A stretch of DNA of 64,000 nucleotides, from the NCBI RefSeq assembly GCF_007003975.1, contig NZ_VFTC01000007.1, positions 124,001 to 188,000 of the forward strand, given 5' to 3'. Source of the DNA: Mesorhizobium sp. WSM4306 (GTDB lineage Bacteria > Pseudomonadota > Alphaproteobacteria > Rhizobiales > Rhizobiaceae). The position numbers and the translations under genes are program-made. Of the stretch, positions 35,411-44,000 are shown one piece after another (positions within the stretch are counted from its first letter, which is position 1; each line of letters starts with the position of its first letter). Below the pieces are notes generated by a model, which saw nothing but the letters and a program-made list of their open reading frames with translations, was not told where the DNA came from and did no database searches.

Positions 35411-35486
35411 TGGTGGGCCCGGAGGGACTCGAACCCCCAACCAAGCGGTTATGAGCCGCCGGCTCTAACCATTGAGCTACAGGCCC
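35411..35486 (-). tRNA. tRNA-Ile2 (anticodon CAU, lysidine-type)
   Basis: 76 nt with encoded CCA. The acceptor stem GGGCCTG pairs with CGGGCCC, the D-arm holds AGCTCAATGGTTAGAGC, the anticodon loop is CTCATAA (anticodon CAT), and the T-arm holds GGTTCGAGTCC. The arrangement closely follows E. coli tRNA-Ile2 rather than elongator Met, so the CAU is expected to be changed to lysidine-AU by TilS. Its 3' end faces the defence island. Confidence 0.88.
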
Positions 35487-35620
35487 CACGCGCGCTGGAT
35501 TAGTGTTTTTCCTTACGCGGCACAAGGCTTTCCGGACGGGCTGGCCGAGATCGCCCAAATCAGCCCATATTCGCATCCTAGTCGGCAGGCGCGACTGGAT
35601 CGCAGACCGAGGAGATTTTC

Positions 35621-36331
35621 ATGACCAGACATCTTTTGCCGCTCGCACTTGCCGCGGCGATCGCTTTTCCGGCTATTGCCACCGCCGCCGATTCGCTGCC
35701 CCCGCCCCGCATCATCGTGTCGGGGGAAGGCCAGTCGACTGTAGCGCCGGACCTGGCGCTGCTGACGCTCAGCGTCATGCGCGAGGCTAAGACCGCACGC
35801 GCCGCACTCGACGCCAACAACGATGCCATGGCCGCCGTGATCGCGGCAATGAAGTCGGCCGGGGTCAAGGACCGCGACCTGCAAACCGCCGGCATCCAGA
35901 TCAACCCGCGCTACAACTACACCAACAAGCCCGACGGCAGCCAGGAAGCCGAACTTGTCGCCTACCAGGTGACCAACACGCTCTCCGTACGCATCCGCGA
36001 CATCGACAAGACCGGCGAGATTCTCGACAAGGCGGTGTCCCTCGGCGTCAACCAGGGCGGCGGCATCTCGTTCTCCAACGAGGATCCGAAGGCTGCCGTC
36101 GCCGAGGCCCGCAAGAAGGCGGTCGCCGACGCCATGACCAAGGCCAAGACGCTGGCCGAGGCTGCCGGCGTGAGCATCGGCCGGGTGCTGGAAATCACCG
36201 ACCAGAACATCGCGCCGGCGCCGATGCCGATCAATGCCAAGGCCTTCGATGCGGCAGGCGCCGCGGTACCGGTGCAGGCCGGCGAGAATGCCTACGCGGT
36301 GCAGGTCACCGTCACCTTTGAGCTCAAGTAG
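35621..36331 (+). CDS. SIMPL-domain (DUF541) periplasmic protein
   Basis: 236 residues with a clear signal peptide (MTRHLLPLALAAAIAFPAIATAA). The DUF541/SIMPL fold follows: PRIIVSGEGQSTVAPDLALL, then KDRDLQTAGIQINPRYNY, and a C-terminal repeat of the fold ending VQVTVTFELK. Members are linked to oxidative stress protection and outer-membrane functions in other bacteria, without a known reaction. GGAG lies 7 bases before ATG 35621. Two hairpins follow the gene. Confidence 0.9.
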   Translation: MTRHLLPLALAAAIAFPAIATAADSLPPPRIIVSGEGQSTVAPDLALLTLSVMREAKTARAALDANNDAMAAVIAAMKSAGVKDRDLQTAGIQINPRYNYTNKPDGSQEAELVAYQVTNTLSVRIRDIDKTGEILDKAVSLGVNQGGGISFSNEDPKAAVAEARKKAVADAMTKAKTLAEAAGVSIGRVLEITDQNIAPAPMPINAKAFDAAGAAVPVQAGENAYAVQVTVTFELK

Positions 36332-36350
36332 GCTTATCCAAATCAGCAAA

Positions 36351-36374
36351 GGCCCGCGGCAGCTGCTGCGGGCC
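36351..36374 (+). terminator. Hairpin after the SIMPL gene
   Basis: A near-perfect 24-bp palindrome (ggcccgcggcag with one mismatch in the other arm) followed after a few bases by ctatttt. Probable transcription end for the SIMPL gene. Confidence 0.55.
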
Positions 36375-36410
36375 GAACTGGCCGCTATTTTAATTGGCAC
36401 CAAATATGAA

Positions 36411-36443
36411 AAACCCCGGAGGACACGGTCCTTCGGGGTTTTC
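36411..36443. terminator. Second, bidirectional-type terminator
   Basis: aaaccccg and cggggttttc pair across a 15-nt loop, with A-run left and T-run right, as in terminators serving convergent genes. The SIMPL gene reads into it from the left and the 36583-36927 gene from the right. Confidence 0.65.
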
Positions 36444-36492
36444 TTCGAGCCGCACCCTTCCGCGCTATGGGAAAGGGGGCTCCTGGCCGACC

Positions 36493-36545
36493 CTCGCAGA
36501 GGATCATGCCGCTATCACAGGCTGATCCTCGCAGAGGATCATGCC
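36493..36545. repeat. Short direct repeat (18 bp, twice)
   Basis: ctcgcagaggatcatgcc occurs at 36493-36510 and 36528-36545, a 35-bp period, between the terminators and the next gene. No function apparent. Confidence 0.6.
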
Positions 36546-36582
36546 TCCAGACTGATCTTCATCGGCAGATCAGTCTCCTGCC

Positions 36583-36927
36583 TTAGCGATAAATAACCGG
36601 GCAACCGCGCTCATTGGCGAACACGACCACCACGCGATCGCCATACTGGCGGCCGGCGACCTTCACGACGCGGCGATTGACGTCGACGAGGCGGACGCGG
36701 TGCAGGCCCATGCGCTCGGCCTTGTCGAGGGCGCGCTCCGGCGAACAGCGGCGCCAATAGCGCTCGCGGCGAAAGCCTTCATCGTCGTCGCCGGTATAGA
36801 CGCCGACGCGGCGGTCGTGGTTGTTGCCGAAGCCGAGATAGATCGAGTCCGCATGGGCGGGCACGGCGGTAAGCGTGCCGAGGGCTACGAGACCCGAAAG
36901 GGCCGCCGTTTTGATCGTGTTGAACAT
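36583..36927 (-). CDS. Small secreted protein of unknown function
   Basis: 114 residues with a signal peptide (MFNTIKTAALSGLVALGTLT, cleavage near AHA-DS). The mature part is basic and Arg/Tyr-rich, with two Cys (RRCSPERALDKAERMG and ERGCPVIYR) that could form a disulfide. The region RALDKAERMGLHRVRLVDVN resembles a PepSY-like strand-helix element but not convincingly. Similar small periplasmic proteins are common in rhizobia. The region upstream to 37228 holds only a palindromic repeat. Confidence 0.7.
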   Translation of the reverse strand: MFNTIKTAALSGLVALGTLTAVPAHADSIYLGFGNNHDRRVGVYTGDDDEGFRRERYWRRCSPERALDKAERMGLHRVRLVDVNRRVVKVAGRQYGDRVVVVFANERGCPVIYR

Positions 36928-37148
36928 TGTCTTCTCTCCTTATTGAGGGCTGGCGCCCGTCTTCGTCGAACCGATGGGGGGAGAATGCTCCTTGCAATCT
37001 GAACTCTTTGCGAACCGGCCGTTCATTTTCGGTTAATCTGCCGGACAGGTCGAAAGCAACCTCCCCTTCCACGCTGCAAACGACTTGGAGTGTCAAAAAC
37101 GTCCGGTCATCCCAGAACGGGCGGCGGCTACATCCGTTCCAGACGCTT

Positions 37149-37215
37149 GAGCATGAAGCCGAAAAGTGTGACGCGGTTTTCTCGGACAAACAGTGTTTGT
37201 CCAGACATCCTGCTC
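37149..37215. repeat. Rhizobial intergenic palindromic repeat, copy 2
   Basis: The inverse orientation of the copy at 9831: gagcatgaagccgaaaag, gcggttttctcggacaaac, gtttgtccagacatcctgct. It lies 14 bp beyond the end of the UPF0260 gene and could stabilise its mRNA or end it. More diverged than copy 1. Confidence 0.65.
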
Positions 37216-37228
37216 TATAACTTTGAAT

Positions 37229-37678
37229 CTAGGGCTCGTCGTCGAGCATATAGTCGAAATAGTCGTCCGGCTCGGCAAGATCGGTCTCGCTGGCGCGGAC
37301 GCGGCCGCGCATGGAAATGCCGGCCTCATGCACGGTCTCGGCACTTCCCGACACCAGCCTGTGCCACCAGTAGAGATCGTGGCCCTCGGCAACCAGCCGG
37401 TAGGCGCAGGTTTTTGGCAACCAGCTGATGGTGCGCACATTCTGCGGCGTCAGCCCGACGCAGTCCGGCACGCGCGCCAGCCGGTTGGCATAGTCCGAAC
37501 AGCGGCAGGTTTGCCCGTCGAACAGACGGCAGCCGACTGATGTCCAGTAGATTTCGCCGGTATCTTCGTCCTCGAGTTTCGACAGGCAGCATTTACCGCA
37601 TCCGTCGCAGAGCGATTCCCACTCGGCCGGCGTCATTGCTTCCAGCGTCTTGGTTTTCCAGAACGGGGTTTCCATCAT
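37229..37678 (-). CDS. YcgN/UPF0260 family cysteine-cluster protein
   Basis: 149 residues. The cysteines of the family are visible: [15 protein letters not shown], then [28 protein letters not shown] and LPKTCAYRL. This pattern suggests a metal or Fe-S centre, but no reaction is known. The start is ATG 37678 (or 37675); the longer reading upstream is a shadow. A housekeeping-type gene found across proteobacteria. Confidence 0.9.
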   Translation of the reverse strand: MMETPFWKTKTLEAMTPAEWESLCDGCGKCCLSKLEDEDTGEIYWTSVGCRLFDGQTCRCSDYANRLARVPDCVGLTPQNVRTISWLPKTCAYRLVAEGHDLYWWHRLVSGSAETVHEAGISMRGRVRASETDLAEPDDYFDYMLDDEP

Positions 37679-37877
37679 GGGCTGAGATGTGGCCCTCGAT
37701 GGCGGTGAGGTCAAGCTGTACCGCCGCCGCAAATGCCGCCCGCACCATACGAAAAACATGAAGTTGCCTTCAAAAGGCCGGTCAATCGTCCTTCGTTGTC
37801 GGTAATGCTCGCGAACCGGAACCAATCCGGCTGATGAAAGTTTGGGCAGGGATGGGACCCCACAAGGAGAATTCGTG

Positions 37878-40064
37878 ATGAAACGCCAACCACGGGTACT
37901 GGCAGGTACGGCACTCGGCCTGCTGATGGCATCCGCGCCGTTGGGCGCATCCCCGCTGCAGGGCAACGCCGTTTTCGGCCCCTTGCAGCACACGGCCGCG
38001 CCATTGATCCTGGTCCAGGACGACCCTGCTGCAGATGGTCAGCAGACCGACCAGGAACTGCGCAAAAAGAAACGCAAGCAGGCTGAACAGGCACCGGCCG
38101 AACAGGCAGCGCCACCCGCCGAGCAGGCTGCACCAGCCGAGGAACAACAGCCGCGCAAGAAGAAGCATCAGCAACAGCAGCAGGTCGAGCAGGCCCCTGC
38201 TGAACAAGCCGCTCCGGCCGAAGAGCAGCAGCCGCGCAGGAAGAAACGCAATCAGCAACAGCAGACGGAGCAGGCCCCCGCCGAGCAGGCCGCTCCGGCC
38301 GTGGAGGAACAGCAGCCCAGGCCGCGCAAGAAGAAGCGTGAGCAGCAGCAGCAGATCGAGGCAGCGCCGGCGGAACAGGCAGCGCCTGCTGCCGAGCAGC
38401 CCGCCCCCACTGTTGATGAACAGCAGCCTAAGCCGCGCAAGAAGAAGCGCGACCAGCAGCAGCAGATCGAGGCGGCCCCGGCTGAACAGCCAGCCCAGCA
38501 GCCGGCTGAGCAAGTGGCGCCCACTGAACAGGCTGCGCCGGCAAACGACAACAATCCGCGCAAGAAAAAGCGCAAGCAGGACCAGCAGCAGATCGAGGCC
38601 GCACCCGCCGAACAGGCGCCAGCCACCAAGGTTGCCCCTGCCGGAGAAGCCGTGCCGAAGGCTGAACCTGTTCAGCCGCCGGCCGATCAGCAGGCCGCTC
38701 CCGCTGAGGGCGAACAGCCAAAGGACCAGGCCAGGAAGCACGGCAAGAAACCTGTCGGCGAACAGCCGGCGACGGGCGAACAGCAGCCTGCGGCCGGCGA
38801 ACAACAACCCGCGACGGGTGAGCAACAGCCCGCCAATGCCGAGCAGCCGGCGCAAGGCGAAAAGCCGGCGCAGGGCGAAGCTGTGGCCAATCCCGACGAA
38901 GCGCCCATTCTGGACAGCCAGAAGGATGCCAGGCGCAAGCACCGCAAGGACCAGGGCGGCCAAGATGTCGGTGGTGGCCAGAATGCGGGCGGCCAGACGG
39001 GCGAGCAGCCCGCGCAGGACGGCACCCAGGCGCAGAACCCGAAGCCGGCTCCGGCTCCGGTCGACCAGGGACCGCCGCCCACCGACGACAAGTCGGCCCA
39101 ACAGGCAATCCAGCCTGAAAAGATCGCGCCGGTGACGGAGGAAAAGGGCAAGCGCGTAGAGCGTGCACCCGATGAGAACGTTCGCGACCGCCGGCGTCCG
39201 AAAGGCGTCGACGTCGTCAGGGAACTCGGCGACCGCGTCATCCTGCAGTTCAACAACCAGACATTCGTCCAGAGCAATGACGCCCCGCGCATGACCCGCG
39301 GCGCCAGGAACGTCTACTACGAGGATCTGTCGGGCGATCGCACCCGGGAAATCGTCGAGCGTGACAACGGTGTCCAGATCGTCACCATCCGCAACCGCTA
39401 TGGCGACGTCATCCAGCGTTCGCGCATTGCGCCGGATGGACGCGAATATGTGCTGAGCTATGTCGACGAGCGGCACTATGAGGATGATAGCGACTGGCGC
39501 GATCCCGGCGACGATCTACCGCCGATGCGGCTCACCATTCCGCGCGAGGAGTATATCCTGGACTCCGAGGATGTCGAGGACCCGGACGACTACTACACCT
39601 TCCTCGAACAGCCGCCGGTGGAGCGAGTCCAGCGCCTCTACTCAATCGACGAGGTCAAGCGTTCGGCCCGCGTGCGCGACATTGCCCGCCGCGTCGATCT
39701 TGATACGCTGAACTTCGAGTTCGGTTCGGCGTCGATCTCCGACACCGAGGTGCAGAAACTGGAAGGTGTCGCCAGCGCCATGGAGAAGTTGTTGAAGAAG
39801 AACCCGGCCGAAACCTTCCTGATCGAAGGCCATACCGACGCCGTCGGCACACCGGAGGCGAACCTTGCTCTGTCCGATCGTCGGGCCGAAGCGGTCGCCG
39901 AAGCGTTGACCAATGCCTTTGGCATCCCGCCGGAAAACCTGACCACGCAGGGCTATGGCGAGGAGTACTTGAAGGTCAACACCCCGGCGCCCAACCGCGA
40001 GAACCGCCGTGTCGCCATCCGCCGCATCACCTCGCTGGTGGCGCCGGTGGCGAGCAACAATTGA
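37878..40064 (+). CDS. OmpA-family protein with a long Q/A/E/P/K low-complexity arm
   Basis: 728 residues. A signal peptide ([20 protein letters not shown]) is followed by about 300 residues of imperfect repeats built from [20 protein letters not shown] and [10 protein letters not shown] units, then a folded middle region and a C-terminal OmpA-like peptidoglycan-binding domain ([12 protein letters not shown], then [27 protein letters not shown]). Probably anchored to peptidoglycan with the charged arm spanning the periplasm. AAGGAGA precedes ATG 37878. The repeats make length variation likely. Confidence 0.88.
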   Translation: MKRQPRVLAGTALGLLMASAPLGASPLQGNAVFGPLQHTAAPLILVQDDPAADGQQTDQELRKKKRKQAEQAPAEQAAPPAEQAAPAEEQQPRKKKHQQQQQVEQAPAEQAAPAEEQQPRRKKRNQQQQTEQAPAEQAAPAVEEQQPRPRKKKREQQQQIEAAPAEQAAPAAEQPAPTVDEQQPKPRKKKRDQQQQIEAAPAEQPAQQPAEQVAPTEQAAPANDNNPRKKKRKQDQQQIEAAPAEQAPATKVAPAGEAVPKAEPVQPPADQQAAPAEGEQPKDQARKHGKKPVGEQPATGEQQPAAGEQQPATGEQQPANAEQPAQGEKPAQGEAVANPDEAPILDSQKDARRKHRKDQGGQDVGGGQNAGGQTGEQPAQDGTQAQNPKPAPAPVDQGPPPTDDKSAQQAIQPEKIAPVTEEKGKRVERAPDENVRDRRRPKGVDVVRELGDRVILQFNNQTFVQSNDAPRMTRGARNVYYEDLSGDRTREIVERDNGVQIVTIRNRYGDVIQRSRIAPDGREYVLSYVDERHYEDDSDWRDPGDDLPPMRLTIPREEYILDSEDVEDPDDYYTFLEQPPVERVQRLYSIDEVKRSARVRDIARRVDLDTLNFEFGSASISDTEVQKLEGVASAMEKLLKKNPAETFLIEGHTDAVGTPEANLALSDRRAEAVAEALTNAFGIPPENLTTQGYGEEYLKVNTPAPNRENRRVAIRRITSLVAPVASNN

Positions 40065-40116
40065 CCTGAGTTTCCAGAGACTTAATGGATCTTCTGGAAC
40101 CAGATCGGCAAGGAAA

Positions 40117-40140
40117 CCCATCCCGGCGAACCGGGATGGG
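40117..40140. terminator. Hairpin downstream of the OmpA gene
   Basis: cccatcccgg and ccgggatggg form a perfect 10-bp stem with a 4-nt loop (cgaa). No clear U-run follows, so it may be an mRNA-stabilising structure or terminator. Confidence 0.5.
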
Positions 40141-40268
40141 CAGATCTATCCCGTTCAACAAGAATTGTAGCGATATTAGAACCGGCTCATTGAACCACGG
40201 GGCGGCAAACCCCAGATTCGGGGCTGGGCGTTCCCTGCCCCGTCCCGACTCCAGCGGGATGCATTGAG

Positions 40269-40297
40269 CCCCGCCGGCCCTCCCGGCGGGGTTTTTT
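40269..40297 (+). terminator. Rho-independent terminator
   Basis: ccccgccgg and ccggcgggg stem, 5-nt loop, followed by TTTTTT. It ends plus-strand transcription from the OmpA gene; the remaining gap to 40375 shows nothing else. Confidence 0.75.
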
Positions 40298-40375
40298 GCG
40301 TCGCAATGAACGCAACGCGCTTTGGCCTTGCAAACCGCGGCAAGCTGGACCGAATACCCCATTCGATGATGTCAG

Positions 40376-41242
40376 CTAGTAGATGCTTTTGACCTTCGTC
40401 GGTGAATTGGCGAACACGTCGTCCGGCACGAAGAAGTCGCCGGCCAGCGATCCTGTCGCACCGGGCGAATAGATCGAAAAGTCCGTCACGCCCTCGGCGC
40501 GCAGCACCTCTTCGTCGATGTAGAAATTGCCTGACGTCTCGCGCGATGGCCGCACGAAGATGGCATGTGCGGCATCGGCCATGATATCGGGCAAACGGCT
40601 CATCGCCGCCACCGTCGCGCCGCCGAGCAGGTTGCGCACCGCCGCCGTGTCGATGGTCGAGATCGGCCACAGCGAATTGACCGCGATGCCGTCCTTGGCA
40701 AACTCGGCGCTCATGCCCAGCGTGCACATCGACATGCCGAACTTGGCCATCGTGTAGGCAACGTGGTTCTTGAACCACTTGGCCTTCATGTCGAGCGGCG
40801 GCGCCAGATTCAGAATGTGAGGATTGCTTGCCAACTTCAAGTGCGGAATGCACATTTTCGAGACCAGGAAAGTGCCGCGCGTGTTGATCTGGTGCATCAG
40901 ATCGTAACGCTTCATGTCGGTCTCCAGCGTGCCGGTGAGCTGGATGGCGCTGGCATTGTTGACGCAGATGTCGATGCCGCTGAATTTTTCCACGGTTCTA
41001 GCGACTGCCTCCGCAACCTGCGCCTCCTCGCGGATGTCGCACAAAACCGGTAGCGCCTTGCCGCCGGCCTGCTCGATTTCTTCGGCAGCCGTGTAGATCG
41101 TGCCCGGTAGCTTCGGATGCGGCTCGGCGGTCTTGGCCGCGATCGTCACATTGGCGCCGTCGCGCGCCGCCCTGAGCGCAATCGCCAGCCCAATGCCGCG
41201 CGACCCGCCGGAGATGAACAGCGTCTTTCCCTTCAGCGACAT
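40376..41242 (-). CDS. Short-chain dehydrogenase/reductase (HSDL2-like)
   Basis: 288 residues. The coenzyme motif is FISGGSRGIGLAIAL (TGxxxGIG type), with VNNASAIQ, and the active-site Tyr and Lys lie in VAYTMAKFGMS. The region ILNLAPPLDM and the C-terminal NFYIDEEVLRAEGV resemble the HSDL2-like branch of SDR enzymes. NAD(P)-linked oxidation or reduction of an unknown carbonyl substrate. The start ATG 41242 has AGGGAGG upstream. Confidence 0.88.
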   Translation of the reverse strand: MSLKGKTLFISGGSRGIGLAIALRAARDGANVTIAAKTAEPHPKLPGTIYTAAEEIEQAGGKALPVLCDIREEAQVAEAVARTVEKFSGIDICVNNASAIQLTGTLETDMKRYDLMHQINTRGTFLVSKMCIPHLKLASNPHILNLAPPLDMKAKWFKNHVAYTMAKFGMSMCTLGMSAEFAKDGIAVNSLWPISTIDTAAVRNLLGGATVAAMSRLPDIMADAAHAIFVRPSRETSGNFYIDEEVLRAEGVTDFSIYSPGATGSLAGDFFVPDDVFANSPTKVKSIY

Positions 41243-41361
41243 GTCTAGGCACCTCCCTTGCGACATCACTGGCGCGAACCTTTGCGCGGCGACAATGCAG
41301 TGCGCAAGGCCCTAGCAGTCTCCAAGCGGGTTACGCAGCGTAGGGTCAATCGGAAAGAGGC

Positions 41362-41997
41362 TCAGACGAGCACCAGGCCCTGCCGCATGGCAATCGCGAT
41401 CGCATCGGTGCGGTTCGCCGCGCCGAGCTTGATCAGGATCGCGGCGACGTGGAACTTTGCCGTGTGCACCGAGATGTTCAGCCGTCGCGCGATCACCTTG
41501 TTGGGCGCGCCCTCGGCAAGCAGTGCCAGCACTTCGGCCTCGCGCGGTGACAGTGCCGGTCGGGAGGCATGTTCATCGGAGAGGTCTTCCTCTAAAGGCT
41601 CGCCATCGCCGGCATGAAAATCCCCATGGCGCCCGCCACCGCCGTCGCCCGAGACGCGATAGCCAGCCGCCGCCAGCCGCACCGCCGCGGCGATCAGCAG
41701 ATCGTCCGCGCCGGCAGGCATGACCGCCATCACCTCGCCGGCAGGCCGTTCGCCGCCCGCACGCCCAGACAGTAGCACCCGCGGCGTGGCGGACGGCACG
41801 GCATCAGCGCCGCTGCCGTCGATGATGGCGACGTCGGCCGCACCGCTGCCGGCCGCGACCGGCAACAGATCGTCGCTCGCGGCAAGCGCGGCGGCCAAGC
41901 GCTCAGCGCGAACAACGTCGCCAAGCGCGATCAACACCACCAGCCGCCGCGAGGCGGGGCCGTCAGCCATGATCCGATCGTTGGCGAATGTGTCCAT
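41362..41997 (-). CDS. LuxR-type HTH transcriptional regulator
   Basis: 211 residues. The C-terminal HTH_LuxR is clear (LSPREAEVLALLAEGAPNKV, then IARRLNISVHTAKFHVAAIL). The N-terminal half is receiver-like in length but lacks an obvious phospho-acceptor aspartate triad, and its middle is Gly/Asp-rich. It starts 7 bp after the protease homologue ends, so the two are co-transcribed. Possibly a stress regulator sensing through the protease-like partner, which is inference. Confidence 0.82.
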   Translation of the reverse strand: MDTFANDRIMADGPASRRLVVLIALGDVVRAERLAAALAASDDLLPVAAGSGAADVAIIDGSGADAVPSATPRVLLSGRAGGERPAGEVMAVMPAGADDLLIAAAVRLAAAGYRVSGDGGGGRHGDFHAGDGEPLEEDLSDEHASRPALSPREAEVLALLAEGAPNKVIARRLNISVHTAKFHVAAILIKLGAANRTDAIAIAMRQGLVLV

Positions 41998-42004
41998 CAA
42001 TTCC

Positions 42005-42877
42005 TCAGCTCAGCGGCTTCTCGCCGACGGTCAGCGCGACATCGCGCTGCTCGCCGCCGCGCACCACGCCAAGCGTCACTGCGGCACCGGCGCTATCGGG
42101 CCCAAGCTTGCGGATCAGCTCGCGCGGCCCATGTACGGCCTCGCCGTTCCACGCCACGATGATGTCACCAAGAGCAAGACCGGCGGCCTTGGCCGGGCCA
42201 TTGTCGTCGAGGCTCATCACCATGGCACCGCGCGCCGCGCCGTCACGGATCGGGTGCAGGCCGGCGCCGAGATAGCCGCGCGCGACATGGCCCTTTTCAC
42301 GCAACGTCTCCACCGCCCGCTCGATCGTCTCATAAGGCATGACCAGGGCCCGGCCGCGCGGCCCGAACAGCAGCATGCCAATCAGCGCGCCCTTGGCGTC
42401 GAGCACCGGCCCGCCCTCGAAACGGCCGCCGGCATTGACGGCAAGATTGATGCGCCGGTCGATGCTGCCGCCCCGCATCGAGCGCCATGCCGGACCGACC
42501 TCACCGACTGAGCCCGACACGGCCAGAGCCGAGCCCTGGCTGCTGCCGATGGCAATGGCCAGATTGCCGGGCCGCACCGCATCCGCTTTGGCAAACGCAG
42601 GCGCCGTGGCCGCACCGGCCGGCTTCAGAAGCGCTACGCCGGTCGAGGGGTCGCGGCCGACCAGTTCGGCCTTCACCGTCTCGCCCGAGGCCAATGTCAG
42701 TTCGATCTCTTCGCCGGCCTCGACGGCTTCCTCGGCGGTGACGAAATAGCCATCCCGCCAGTGGAAGGCGCTGGCCGTGCGATGGTGATGGGTAGCGAAA
42801 CTTGCCGTCGCCGGCGCAGCCGTTGCCGCGACATCTGCGATGGCCTCGGAAAAGGTGTTGAGATTGAAGTCGCTCAT
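42005..42877 (-). CDS. S1C (DegP-like) protease homologue without catalytic residues, plus PDZ domain
   Basis: 290 residues. The trypsin-like fold can be followed (DGYFVTAEEAVEAGEEIELT, then GRDPSTGVALLKP, AIGSSQGSALAVSG), but the catalytic His site reads FVTAEEAV, and GNSGGP is replaced by GRFEGGPV, so the serine is missing. A C-terminal PDZ domain (GYLGAGLHPIRD, then AAGLALGDIIVAWNGEAV) is intact. It is likely a non-enzymatic binding protein. It diverges from the active relative at 43047 and leads into the LuxR gene. No signal peptide is seen. Confidence 0.83.
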   Translation of the reverse strand: MSDFNLNTFSEAIADVAATAAPATASFATHHHRTASAFHWRDGYFVTAEEAVEAGEEIELTLASGETVKAELVGRDPSTGVALLKPAGAATAPAFAKADAVRPGNLAIAIGSSQGSALAVSGSVGEVGPAWRSMRGGSIDRRINLAVNAGGRFEGGPVLDAKGALIGMLLFGPRGRALVMPYETIERAVETLREKGHVARGYLGAGLHPIRDGAARGAMVMSLDDNGPAKAAGLALGDIIVAWNGEAVHGPRELIRKLGPDSAGAAVTLGVVRGGEQRDVALTVGEKPLS

Positions 42878-43046
42878 TTTGGTCTCCTGGGTTTCTTGCA
42901 TGCCCCAGATATCGCGCGACAGCTGGCTCGCAGATACTCGCCTGACGGCTAGTTCATGGTTTCACTGGCCATCTGGTCAGGTCGCGGCGGTTCCGGCCGC
43001 TCCGCACATATAGTCACGAACAAGCCTGAAAACACGGAGCCCACCG

Positions 43047-43997
43047 ATGGCCCTCGCCGCCGCCAAATTCCAACCGGACGACACACTGCTCGACGCCTAT
43101 TCGACGACGGTGGCCGACGCGGTCGACCGCATCGGCCCCGCCGTCTGCCGCATCGAGCGCATCGGCGGCCAGGGCGGCCACGGCTCCGGCTTCGTCATTG
43201 CGCAGGACGGCTTGGTCGTCACCAACTTCCATGTCGTCGGCGACGCCAGGACCGTGCGCGTCTCGATGCCCGACGGCGCCTCCAGAGAAGGCCGTGTTCT
43301 CGGCCGCGATCCCGATACCGACATCGCCTTGGTGCGCGCCGACGGCAGCTTTGCCGATGTCGCGCCGCTTGGCGATTCCAAGCGGCTGCGGCGCGGCCAG
43401 ATCGCGATCGCCATCGGCAATCCGCTCGGCTTTGAATGGACCGTCACCTCCGGCGTCGTCTCCGCGCTCGGCCGTTCGATGCGCGCCTCGACCGGGCGGC
43501 TGATCGACGACGTCATCCAGACCGATGCCGCGCTCAACCCCGGCAATTCCGGTGGGCCGCTGGTGTCGTCGGCCGGCGAGGTCATCGGCGTCAACACCGC
43601 CATGATCCATGGCGCGCAAGGCATCGCCTTCGCGGTTGCCTCCAACACCGCCAACTTCGTCATCTCGGAGATCATCCGCTTCGGCCGCGTGCGGCGCGCC
43701 TTCATCGGCATCTCCGCCGACACAACCAACCTGCCGCGCCGCGCCGCGCTCCTGTCACAGGTGTCGACCAACACCGCGGTGCGGCTGCGCAGCGTCGAGA
43801 AGAACGGCCCCGCGGCCAAGGCCGGCCTGAAGGAGGGCGACATCATCGCGGCCATCGACGGCCGCCCCGTCACCGGCGTCGACGACCTCGTGCGCATGCT
43901 CGACGCCGAACGCATCGGCCGCGAAACGCTGTGCACCGTGGTACGCCGCACCGGCGTCAGCCAGGTCACGGTGACGCCGGTGGCAAGGGCGAGCTGA
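43047..43997 (+). CDS. S1C-family serine protease (DegP/HtrA-like) with PDZ domain
   Basis: 316 residues. The catalytic triad is visible: His in LVVTNFHVVGD, Asp in DPDTDIALVRAD and Ser in NPGNSGGPLVSS. A PDZ domain follows (AFIGISADTTN, then AAKAGLKEGDIIAAIDGRPV). There is no signal peptide or membrane anchor at the N-terminus, so it would be cytoplasmic unless processed otherwise, which is unusual for the family. It diverges from the inactive homologue across 170 bp. Confidence 0.9.
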   Translation: MALAAAKFQPDDTLLDAYSTTVADAVDRIGPAVCRIERIGGQGGHGSGFVIAQDGLVVTNFHVVGDARTVRVSMPDGASREGRVLGRDPDTDIALVRADGSFADVAPLGDSKRLRRGQIAIAIGNPLGFEWTVTSGVVSALGRSMRASTGRLIDDVIQTDAALNPGNSGGPLVSSAGEVIGVNTAMIHGAQGIAFAVASNTANFVISEIIRFGRVRRAFIGISADTTNLPRRAALLSQVSTNTAVRLRSVEKNGPAAKAGLKEGDIIAAIDGRPVTGVDDLVRMLDAERIGRETLCTVVRRTGVSQVTVTPVARAS

Positions 43998-44000
43998 GGC

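Noticed and set aside
38040..38900. CRISPR-like repeat array
   Set aside because: The repeats are in-frame codon repeats of the OmpA-family arm with no constant repeat length and no spacers.
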